Shown here piece by piece: positions 36,451 to 48,417 of a DNA stretch of 64,000 bases (position 1 is its first letter; each line of letters opens with the position of its first letter). The stretch comes from Microvelia longipes (taxonomy: Eukaryota; Arthropoda; Insecta; Hemiptera; Veliidae), in the NCBI GenBank assembly GCA_018340805.1, contig JACMZG010001870.1, forward strand, positions 52,202,658-52,266,657, written 5' to 3'. The position numbers were made by a program, and so were the translations under genes. The notes below the pieces were generated by a model. That model saw only the letters and a program-made list of their open reading frames with translations, made no database searches and was not told the DNA's origin.

Positions 36451-36779
36451 TACAACTTGGCCGCCCTGCTTGTTTCCCGCCCTATTTTAAATTCTGTTGA
36501 GAGTCAGCTTAATAAGACACTCACCTCTGATAAGATACTGAACAAAATAGAGCTTAATATAGAGCAAAAGAAAGAAAATGATCATTACGAAAGACCAGAA
36601 AATTAAAGTATAACGGTGTCGGTAATCACATTTCATTAATAACAATTTTTTTGTGAATAATATAGAAGTGCGTGTATATCATGATATATAGACACTCTAA
36701 ATAATATTAGCTACATAATTAAGTCTATTAATGGAACCCTTGGGCGCAAATGCTGAACAGCTGTAGAGAATATGATCTA

Positions 36780-36950
36780 TGTATTCTGGTGAGTTGTGGT
36801 ACAACTGTACCACAAATAGTATCACAAGTTTGATAGCTGCAAACTTGCAGCTTTCATTCATGCCCTTATCTCTACTTATATATCGTTTATAAGCTCTATT
36901 AGAGATTACTTGGTCTTATATAGAGTGCCTGTATATACAGGCACTCTAGT
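36780..36950. repeat. Cluster of short perfect palindromes
   Basis: ttgtggtac/gtaccacaa (about 36792-36813), agctgcaa/ttgcagct (about 36835-36853) and the longer tagagtgcctgta/tacaggcactcta (about 36921-36949) lie within 170 bp. Function unknown. Confidence 0.6.
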
Positions 36951-37220
36951 CTTACACAGCAATAAAAACCCCTTTAGTTTGTGGCCAATAGTTCGACACT
37001 TCTATATGTCGACATGAGGTGAAAAAGGATTCGCCCCTTTGACAAGAGCTTTTTGTTTCCATTGAGTTCGTATTAATTAGGATCGTCGGGATCCTTATAC
37101 ATTAATAAAAGATTAAAATTCTAGTTGGACAAATATTAAGTAGAGCGTAGTTTTTTTTCACTCAAATTTAAATTGAATATATTGATTCACATCTTATAAG
37201 TATACATTTGCGTCAATTCT

Positions 37221-37364
37221 AAGGCCCGTATTTAAAGACATCTTCCTAACATTTTTCTAACACTTTCCTAACATTTTCCTAACATTTTCTTAACATTCTC
37301 CTTGTTCCTTAAGGAGAATGTTAGGAAAATGTTGGGAAGATGTCTTTGAATACGGGCCTAATTC
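37221..37364. mobile_element. Hairpin MITE
   Basis: Inverted arms starting aggcccgtatttaaagacat and ending tgaatacgggccta surround a short centre. One arm contains five tandem repeats of a cctaacattttt-type decamer. A single decayed arm is at about 12650-12702. Confidence 0.7.
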
Positions 37365-37734
37365 TATCGTTAAAATTTTCGATTTTAAACAGCTCAGCCC
37401 TATTGGTTACCTCGGTCCTTCCGGGCAGCACAACTAGGTCTTAAGTCTGATTTTCGTGCTGACTTTCAACTCTTTGATAAAAACAAAGAGAGTTTTCTCA
37501 GACACACTCACCACTGAATGATATAGACCTCTCAAAACGTCATAAATGTGCCTAAAACAGATAATTATGATTTCATCTCGGATTTTTTGTGTCAACACAA
37601 TCATTTTCCTATACTTACCTACGGTAGTTGGTGAGGATAAGTAATAAAGTAAATAATGATAAATTTGTTTATTTACTCATTGGTCGATATATCTACGTAA
37701 CCTGCATAACTATCTGTTTAACTAATCAAAAACC

Positions 37735-38443
37735 TGTATAGTCCAAGAGCCGAACCTGCAAACAAATGTGACTCATTTTGTACTACTTCAAACCAAATAT
37801 TTCTGAAAATATACCTTAAATTAAGAAGAAAAACGTAGTCTGCCAATCCAGAGAGGAGCCCTTCATAAGAATGCGCATGCTCAAAATGATAGAAAATCGC
37901 ACAAATTTCAGATTTCTTAAAATATGTGGTTCCCTGTGAGTCGTGTGCAAAACATGAAGGGAAAATGTTTTATAAAACGAGTGTTTAATCATCAAAATCG
38001 GATGACTGCAACCCAAGTTATGGCTCTTTCAAAAACACTTAAAAGATGGTTAATTTATGCAAAGTCAGCGAATTTCTTTAGAAAAATATTGGCTTTTTGT
38101 CCATTTTTTCGCCCTTTAACAAATGTCATAGCTTTAGTTGTATTTATCTGATTTTGACGGGAAAACATTCGTTTTGTAGGAAATTTTATCAGCTTTAAAA
38201 AAAGTTCTCTTCATGTTTTGCACACGACCTACAGGGAACCACTTATTACAAGAAAACTGAAATTTCTGCGATTTTCTAATATTTTGAGCGAGCGCATTCA
38301 TATGAAGGGTTCCACTCTGGATGAGCAGTCTATGCTTTTCCTTTTTAATTAAAGGTATATTTTCAGAAAAAATTGTTTGAAACAAAAAATACTTTTTGTA
38401 CAAAATGAGTCACATTTTTTAGGCCTGGCTCTTGGACTACTAT
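37735..38443. mobile_element. Foldback transposon with agtccaagagccg ends, copy 1
   Basis: Long inverted arms (about 280 bp) begin agtccaagagccg and end cggctcttggact-like. They include gtggttccctgtgagtcgtg against acgacctacagggaaccac. The element recurs at 61020-61655. A 43-bp direct duplication (gatatatctacgtaacctgc..) lies on each side, at about 37685 and 38507. Confidence 0.75.
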
Positions 38444-38998
38444 ATTCCTTATGCTGATGTTTACCCTTCTCACTTGATCCCACACTGCAGCAGTGCATTG
38501 GTAGATATATCTACGTATAACCTGCATAACTATCTGTTTAACTAATCAGAAAAAAATATATTCCACATGTCAAGATGTTTCTTGTATACATACGCCTTCA
38601 CTGTTATAAGTATATTACATTAAGTTTACAGTATTGTGCTATTTATTAGCACTTCTTATTTATAAGCACTATTCTAAGACCAATACGATAATGTTGGTGT
38701 CTTTGGCTAAACATACGCTCGACTCGACAAAAAGGACTTATCGCATTAACCATTGTTTATCTATGCATGAACCATTACACAGGATAAAAACAAGTCAATG
38801 TCAATTTTATATTACGAAAAACGTCAAAATTGTATTATTAAGTTTTGCTAAAATGTTTTAGCAAAACGATTAAAATGTTTAGAAAATGGGGGCGGTGAAA
38901 AAGTATACGGACATGGGTTGAATTAAAAAAAAAAATGATGTTTTCAAGAGTTTTAAGAATTAAGTTTGTTAAGTGCTGTTATTAGGGTGAATATTGGG

Positions 38999-39273
38999 AT
39001 GGTCAGCCTCAGTCCATCGGACGCCAACCTTATACTTAAAAAAGGTTACAAGATCGAGTCGCTGCTAGGAGAAGGGGCGTACGCCAAGGTGTTTTCTCTC
39101 GTGTGTACGCGACCAGATAGGAAGAAAATAAGGCTGGCGTGTAAATACATTAACCAGAATAATGTACCAGCTGAGTTTGTAAGGAAGTTTCTTCCCAGAG
39201 AGCTCAGTGTACTCATGAAAATCAGGCATCCCAACATAACGCGCATTCATAGTATATTTATCAATAATAACAA
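38999..39273 (+). CDS. TSSK: TSSK exon 1: N-lobe
   Basis: Starts at ATG 38999 (MVSLSPSDANLILKKGY), about 12 residues longer than typical TSSK N-termini. Ends AA|gtacgta in phase 2; the next exon supplies A to complete Lys. The last about 50 bases of the exon and the donor are the first unit of the 75-bp minisatellite. Frames that run on through the array are open only because 75 is a multiple of three; the intact continuation is the exon at 41166. Confidence 0.85.
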
Positions 39274-42200
39274 GTACGTATACAAACTTATAGGAATCGG
39301 GCGTCCCAACATAACACGCATTCATAGTATATTTAACAATAATAACAAATACGTATACAGACTCATAGGAATCGGGCGTCCCAACATAACACGCATTCAT
39401 AGTATATTTAACAATAATAACAAGTACGTATACAGACTCATAGCAATCGGGCGTCCCAACATAACACGCATTCATAGTATATTTATCAATAATAACAAGT
39501 ACGTATACAAACTTATAGGAATCGGGCGTCCCAACATAACACGCATTCATAGTATATTTAACAATAATAACAAGTACGTATACAGACTCATAGCAATCGG
39601 GCGTCCCAACATAACACGCATTCATAGTATATTTAACAATAACAACAAGTACGTATACAGACTCATAGCAATCGGGCGTCCCAACATAACACGATTCATA
39701 GTATATTTATCAATAATAACAAGTACGTATACAGACTCATAGCAATCGGGCGTCCCAACATAACACGCATTCATAGTATATTTAACAATAACAACAAGTA
39801 CGTATACAGACTCATAGCAATCGGGCGTCCCAACATAACACGCATTCATAGTATATTTAACAATAATAACAAGTACGTATACAGACTCATAGCAATCGGG
39901 CGTCCCAACATAACACGCATTCATAGTATATTTATCAATAATAACTAACTAATATTTTAGAATCAGGCATCCTAACATGACACAAATGTATTGCAAATAT
40001 ATTTATATGAGCAAGTATAACACAAACATAGTTTACTCGTAAGCAGTAAGCATCCACTAAGTAATCCAAATTTATTCCACATTGATTACCTAACAAATTC
40101 GCCCATAGTAGTACACAACAAGGCGTTACATAAAATAACAGTTGACTGTATAGGAGGTTCCTTCGCCGAATTATCATTGTATAAATAACTTGTAACCATA
40201 ACTAATGATAATATTCAATCCGTTCACAAGCCGCTGCGAAAATTGTTTTCTAAACAACTTTACCGATTTAGAAACTTTTAAAATCTTTAAAAGTTTCAAG
40301 ATTTATTTCAAGATTATTTTCGCACGCTTTTCATGAAATGCGTGCGAAAAATGCTGCGAAGATAAATTATGTAATAAAATATTAATAAAAATGTAATAAA
40401 CATTACATTTTTTACTAATATCAAAATGATGTTTAATCAAAATGATTCTGAGACATTTCGCCGGGATCTCTACGATCACGATTCACCGAGATCTCTACGA
40501 TCGCGACATTTTGCCGAGATCTCTACGATTACGACATTTCGCCGAGATCTCTACGATTATAATATGGCGGAGATATCTTACGATCACGACATTTCGCCGA
40601 GATCTCTACGATTACGACATATCGCTGAGATCTCTACGATCACGTCATTTCGCTGAGATCTCTTCGGTCACGACAATAAGTTATAATTGTAAATAGCACT
40701 TTATTTTTACCTTTATCAGGATTGATAAAAATAGGCTTATAATAATTAAGTTCCTTCTGTTGAACTCTCTAAGACTCCCTTCTTTTATACCCTAGCTCTT
40801 CAGGATCTAGATACAATATGATTAAATGAATGTCTTTAGATGACTATTAAATAAATTATCGTGCTCTTATCTCTCATAATAAACGGCAACCTTCCAAGGA
40901 AGTGGCGAGTGACAAAAGGTCTCGATAAAAAAGTCCTCCCTTCAATTATAGGTTGGAAGCCATCTACAGAAGCGCTCCTTCTTCATAGATAATGACATAT
41001 GAATATGAAATGTAGTAGAAATATCCATACTCGGATGGTGAATGCTTTAGCAGCCAAAATATACCTAGAAACGAAAGAGCCAGGATATAGAGAAAGGGAT
41101 CATATGGGGGAAGCAAAGTAATGTCAAATAAAGAACCTAATGATTATTACAAAGCATATTAACAGATGCTTCATACTGATGCGGCTATGTGAAGCAGGGG
41201 ATGCGCTGACTTACTTGATCAAAGTCGGAGAACTGCAGGAAAACCATGCTAAGTTTTGGTTTCATCAGCTGGCGCAGGCCGTGCGGTACTTGCACTACCT
41301 TGGCATCGTGCACAGGGATATCAAGCTAGAGAATATCTTCTTATCAGTGAATATGAACATCAAACTGGGGGACTACGGCTTTGCCAAGTCCTCCTCTAAC
41401 GCTGCAGGTAAATCACGCATTTGTTAAAATCATTAATAAGTATCGGAATTAGAGAGTCACCCGTGGTGTAGTGGTTAAGGTATGCGGCCAATACACAGAA
41501 TGAATGGACTTTAGTCATGGGTTCTATCCCGGCACGGGCCTCTAGGATTTTTATGAGAGGGATGAAAATTCTGCGCACCACGTCCTTGAGAAGGGACGTA
41601 AAGCCGGTGGTTTCGAGCCTGTGCGTTGTCAGGTACTCGTTAGATCCCTTACCCTAAATGAAACTGGGTGTAGGCAAAATTTAGGACTATAGTGTGTCTG
41701 CCTTGCAGTTTAAAGTGTATGGAGGTTTAGTTTAACAGCGAGGGCACGTGTTGTTCCTAGTTTTCACTAGACTGTAAGAGTCAGTGAAAATATGTATGAT
41801 TGCTTGAAAAAGCATGAGAGGAACCATAGAAATTCGCGGATCTTCTGTCTAGATTAGATGAAATATACCTACACTTGAAATTAAAAAGAGGTAGAACACT
41901 ATCTTAGGGAGCTGGCAAAAAGGGCCCAACAACGTGGCCTACTTGCCTGGTAGTTACTACCACTCCCCCCATATTATTACTACTACTACTAAGTATCGGA
42001 ATTAAAATTCATTAACGAAAACAGACAGATAAGAGTACCCTTTGCAACGCATTACCAGTATGTTTAATCATTGGGTTGCAGGGGAACCCTTGCTAAGTAA
42101 GACATTCTGTGGATCGCAGCAATATGCAGCTCCCGAGATAATCAAGGGTATCTCATACAACCCCAAGCTGTCGGACGTTTGGTCACTGGGATGTGTTCTG

Positions 42201-44863
42201 TTCGCTTTCCTCAACAAGAAACTGCCGTTCGATTCATCCGATGCTGCCAAACTGTACGAACTACAGAAAGCCCATAGATACAAATACAAGTACGTCTATT
42301 ACTTTCACTCGATATTTATACTGAACAAGTTTGAACCAGTAGTAGGATATTGTTTAAAAAACCTCAACCGTGACGGATAAAAAAAGGCACCAAAATAGTA
42401 TATTATGCTACTAGGCAGCAAAATGAAATTTTGCAGACGAGTTTTTATATTAGCCCCCGAGGCAAAGGCGAGGGCATTTTATTGAAATTACCTGCCGAGG
42501 CGCAAGCCGAGGCTGGTAATTAACCCATTTGACAGACGAGGCGAAGCCGAGTCAGGCAAATGTCTATTTAGCTGCAGAGGTGGAGCCGATTCAGACAAAT
42601 GCTAGAACGAGTCAGAAATGTTTCCTTTGCTGCATAGTAGCATATATTATTTTTTTATCTACTTACGGCAGAAAAAAATATACAAGAGTTAATTATTCTT
42701 CTAAATATAACGTTTAATCTTTGTGAAAAAAATACAATTGACTGACACCAGTCTTTGAATATATTATAAGTTTTTAAATACTTACTGCGAGATTTTGCTG
42801 GCAGTAAAGACTGTTTGAAGTTGATGCAATACCTAAAATATCAGGTGGCGTGGGTCCAGTAATCCAACAATGTTTCTACGTTTATTCTCCTTATTATTTA
42901 TCTGATTCATTATGATTATTAGCAACTTTTCGTTTGTTTATAAAAGTCATCGTTTATATACGTTTTATATTACCTACTACCCAGGGGGGTAACTTAAATG
43001 AGGAAAAGTTTGGAACTCGATTATCGCAAGCTACTAAAAAAGCGCTGCGGCGGACCGGTGCGGACAACTCATGAACTAACCCAATAGCTTTCCAAAAATG
43101 GCTGATTATATTTTATATTTAAATTTATGAATACCATGGCAATTCTTGGTTATGACAGCTACATTTACTATAATTATAAAATGATTATTTTCTGTGTGTA
43201 TTTTTCACAAAAACGGTTCGCCGTTGCATGTTCTGTATTTCAAAAATTCAGAAACTAAAAGTAAATAGAAACCTTTTTAAAACTTCCAAAGAACGCAACT
43301 GATGGCAGATAAGTAAATTTCATTTAATTATTTTATTGATTTAGTCGATTTTATCAGGTAATTACATTTAATCACATGTGCGCATCTTGCTGATGTAATT
43401 AAAATACAGGCTGCATTAAATCCCAAAATCTATTTTCTAGCACGTGTAAACTTTAGCCACTATTTCATTATTACCTGATTGAATCAATTAAGCAATAAAT
43501 TACTTGAATGAAAAACTTAAAAATAATCAGAAGTGTTCCGTGTAAGATTAAAGCGGTGGGGTTAGTTAGAAGTATAACTAACAAGTATAAAAATTAAATT
43601 TCAAACTGACTGTGGGCAAAAAGTGGGAATTAAGACACGCCACTCAATTGAAAGGTAGGTCCCCGCCCGCGCTAGTGTCGACCGGAATCCAAATTTTCCC
43701 ACCATTGAGTCGACAGTCTTACGTTTAAGTATCTATAGTCCTCTGCTACTACCTTTATTAAACAAAATAAATGAACAAAAATAAAAAAAACCGATGACAC
43801 AAATTTGACAACTCATGGTAAAAAATTAAAACAAGCCGTAGATATCAGGGTTGCCAACTTTATTTTTTTAAATTATATTATAAAGTTTTTTGTAAAAAAT
43901 TAATATTTGTATTTTTTTTATACAAGTTCTTTATTGGCAACAGTAATACAATATTTATTTTGTGTATACTGGAGCCATATTTTAATATTTGTATTATAAT
44001 AATAATTATACCGTAATAAATAGTGATATTATTGAAAAAACATAAAAAACAAGCTCAAAGAATCATTGCTGACAAAGTGAAAAACACTAAAATTTACTTT
44101 ATAACTTTTTTCGACTTTTTTACCATTATATTTAAATGTACCATAACTCCCTAGGGAGGTTTTGTATTCCCAAGCATAGAGACATATACTAGAGGGGGCA
44201 TAGCCTATCTTAATACATTGAGAGGCCTGAAACATTTTTAGTGGGGCTCTCAGGGGCTCTGTGTAACCTCATTGAAACCTCCTCCAAGAGGGAGTTAAGG
44301 TTATACATCATCACAAGGATTTTACGAGTGCAATCAAATATTTTTTAATAAGATTTTCACCCTAAACTCCACTCTGGTGCACTACAAGTAATTAGGCAAG
44401 GCGCAATGTAGTTCCATTACCATTATATATCCTACACATATCTCCCTCAGGTAGGTACATCAAAAATATTCTCATAAGTCACCCCAACAAAATCAGCATC
44501 TGTTTTCGTCCAAAAAATCTCACTTTTATATGAGCTCCTCCCCTGGACAATATTTTCCCGTCATGTTGTTTGATAATTGTGACAGGAGCCATGTACTGCC
44601 GGTTTTGTCTGTAGAAGTCAAGAATTTAATATTTCACATGCTAGAACCGGTAGCAGCAGAACGATACGATATAGAAACTGTGGTTCTATCTGACTGGCTC
44701 AGGGGGTAAGTAAAATAAATAATAATAATTATAATAAATTCCCACCCACATAATTTTTGTTCTGTATTATTTATTCTCACGTGTTGGTTTTGAGTGCACT
44801 GAATTTTTAAAGAAAAAACGTCTTGGCTTGATAGCCTTTGTTGAACTCTGCTTGGGTTAATTC

Positions 44864-44934
<71 letters not shown>

Positions 44935-45105
44935 CTTCATTAATTTAATTGATATATAGATGATTAAAGATGAGAAACCCTTCACTGGGTGAATGGTTTT
45001 AAAAAAAAATCCGTTTCATAGTAATTCCGGTGCGGATGTCCGTAAGCCTGGCAAGTTTTCTTTGAAATGCATGCTTCTTTGTGCTCTTTACAATTTATAT
45101 CTTGC

Positions 45106-45162
<57 letters not shown>

Positions 45163-45204
45163 TATATAATATATGCAAGATATAAATTGTAAAGAATAAT
45201 AATG

Positions 45205-45249
<45 letters not shown>

Positions 45250-48200
45250 GCATGTATATATATATATGCAAGATATAAATTGTAAAGAGCACAAAGAAGC
45301 ATGCATTTCAAAGAAAACTTGCCAGGCTTACGGACATCCGCACCGGAATTATTATGAAACGGATTTTTTTTTAAACCATTCACCCAGTGAAGGGTTTCTC
45401 ATCTTTAATCATCTATGATATCAATTAAATTAATGAAGACTTTAGTCCTTTTTTTATTAAAATTTATTCAAAATAAATTCACGAAGAGCTTTCGCCCAGG
45501 GATCCTGAGCTTCTTCAGTTCTTAAAATGACAAAATGAGAAAGTTTGAAAAATTAATAAAATTTTGAATGTTTTTTAAGTCACGTGTCTAAGTAAATAAA
45601 TTTTAAATGAAATTAGAAAAAGGTAAAGGTAAATTAAGATTTTAAGATAATATTATAATAAATGCTGCTAAGATTGTTAACGTCTTATTTTTTTTTGTTC
45701 ATACTGTCTTTGTCAGCTTTTATATAGAGCATTTCTAAAAATTTCCTTTTGTCTGTATGAGGTTATGTATGAAGTATAAGACAGATTTCTTTGTCTGGTC
45801 GGTGGTCAAATTTGTCATATGTTCTGATAAGGCCGTAAGGTTAGAGTTGTCAAGTATTGGTTGTTATGTGTGTCAAGTCTTTTTTGAAAAGTTGAGAGGT
45901 CTCTCCTGTGTATGCTTGGGGGCAGTCTTTACATGGTATTCTGTATATAACATTGCATCTTTGGGCATTAGTGAGGGGGTCTTTTAATTTTGAAAAATAT
46001 TTAATGTAAAAATTAATAGGATTTTAAGAGAAATTTTGATGTTGTAGTTGAGAGGTCTTTAAATAAGTTTTTAATTTGGTATGTAGGGTGTCCTATGTAG
46101 GTAAGAGAGTGGTAAGTAGTTAAGTTATTCGGTCGGTCAATATCATTAGCTTATACTTTATACAGAACCTCATACAGAAAATAAATATAATATTATAAAT
46201 AAATAAATACATAAAATGTTTATTTATAGATTGCACATGTTAAAATGTTACATAAAAAATAACAATACATATCTACAAATAGGATATATTCTATTTTTAA
46301 ATAGATCTTCCATATATCCCTTTTAATAAATAAACAAGACATTAATAAACTATTAAAAAAAAACTTAAATAAATATAATGACTTAGGTCGATCACTTTTT
46401 TTTAATTATTTTTAAACTATTAATCTTATTTTAAAAAGAGAGAGAAAAATGTTTTTATTTACAAAAAAAGCAGAAAATTAATGCAGCAAGGCATATGATA
46501 TGAAAAAAAAAAAACATGTATAATATCTTATTATAGATAATGAGCAATAATTCTGAAAAAAAAATTGTTATTATCTTAAAATCTTAATTTTTCCTTTACC
46601 TTTTTCTAATTTCATGTAAAATTTATTTACTTATTTAGACACGTGACATAAAAAACATTCAAAATTTTATTAATTTTCAAACTTTCTCATTTTGTCATTT
46701 TAAGAACTGAAGAAGCTCAGGATCCCTGGGTGAAAGCTCTTCGTGAATTTATTTTCAATAAATTTTAACAAAAAAAGGACTGAAGGCTTCATTAATTTAA
46801 TTGATATCACAATTTAAAACAATCCAAAAAAGCTCTGAAGTTATTTAATCATCTATAATAAAATACTTACTTGCTGTATAGGATGCCGCTGACGGAGGCT
46901 CAGTCACAGGCTATGGATGCGGCTCAAACTGAGAAAAGATCGGGCAAGAAATCTTTACTAACTGATTTCTCAGTAAGTGCTAAAGTATTTTTTAAATTTT
47001 CTTTTAATGGTCTTGATAAGATACAGCATATTATTACATTAGAGTAAAAGCCGGAACACTGAATGTTTTAAAATTGTCTGACATTCTGTTTTCAGTAGTG
47101 AGTACTAAGAGAATTCAGCAATAATTTTATTGTTATGCAAGACATGAAATATTTAGAAGGAAATTCACTGGCTTGAGGAACTCAGCGCCAGAATTTTTTC
47201 AACCGCAAGATAAATGTTCTATATATTGAGTAACAAGCAGAATCTCATTGGTTCTAATGATGACCCCCCTCCCCCTCCCCGCTCACACCACAATCATTGG
47301 TAAGGATGGGCGGAAGATCTAATTTTTTTAGAGTCCATCCTTTTTACACAATTTTCTCCCTATTTTCAAAAATTGTACTTAGCATGTTATTTTTTTACCA
47401 TTTTTTATTTTTATTTGTAACTTACAGGCTATCGTTTAGTTTAAAAATCCCCAAGGTCATAAGTATTTTGGGGATTGACCAATCAGAGAAGCCACTGCCA
47501 ACCTCTCACTTAAAAAAAGAAAAAAAAATCCCTACCACCATAACCGCTGTAGGGAAAAAACCTTCTTCGCGGCTATCGTTCAATTTGTTTGTGGTTCTTC
47601 TTTTGATTACATCGTTTAGAAAACAACTTTCAAATTAATCTTAAAAATGATATTTTAAAATAAAACTACACAAAAGAAATAAAAAAAAACATCGCCAAGC
47701 AAATACGGGTAAAAATAACCTGATTTGTTTACATAGTTTTTCCCGCTCCCTTCTTGCAGGGATTTTTTTGCTTAAGAATCAGTGGTGCCTAAACTGACCT
47801 GTCAAGATTTTTAAACTAAATGATAGACTGTAGTTTTTGTGTAAATAAATAACTTATTTATTTATTGTGAGTTAGAAGTATTAGCGAGTAAGAGAGGAGG
47901 GTAGTTTAATCCTTCAGATGCTTTTTTCTCTTTCTATTTTAACAGGATGGCAGATGGTAAACAACTGATAGTCATTAAAGAAGACTCATTCACTGAAATG
48001 GGTTCTAAAAATTTGCTAAACAATATAGAGACCAAGAAGCTGTCGCAGAATGACGACCATTCCAACAACGTCTCTACCAGGACTCAACCAAAAGAAATAC
48101 AACGACCATCAACAGAACCGCGTCGGGTTGGTCAAACTGATACAGGTTATTGATACTATTGTTGCTTTATGTGAAAACTTTGGCGATAATCATAGAATAA

Positions 48201-48341
48201 TACTATATATAGAAGGATAGGACCGTAAACACAATGTAATTCTACTGAAAGCCGGTTGACTGGTGCACCTAAGTAATGCTGCCAACCTGACAACAAAACA
48301 TTATTTTGAATTCAAATTCAATACATTTTTAGCTATTATAC

Positions 48342-48417
<76 letters not shown>

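Noticed and set aside
39065..39924. Long open frames on both strands across the 75-bp array
   Set aside because: The unit length is a multiple of three and contains no stop, so frames stay open by construction. Only the first 39273 bases' end is supported as exon by the in-phase join to 41166.
39222..39985. CRISPR-like array of regularly spaced repeats
   Set aside because: Units are contiguous 75-bp tandem copies without unique spacers, in a eukaryotic gene. The same holds for the arrays at 40447 and 61656.
47297..47638. 113-codon frame between kinase tail exons
   Set aside because: It does not join either neighbour in phase and its composition is intronic.
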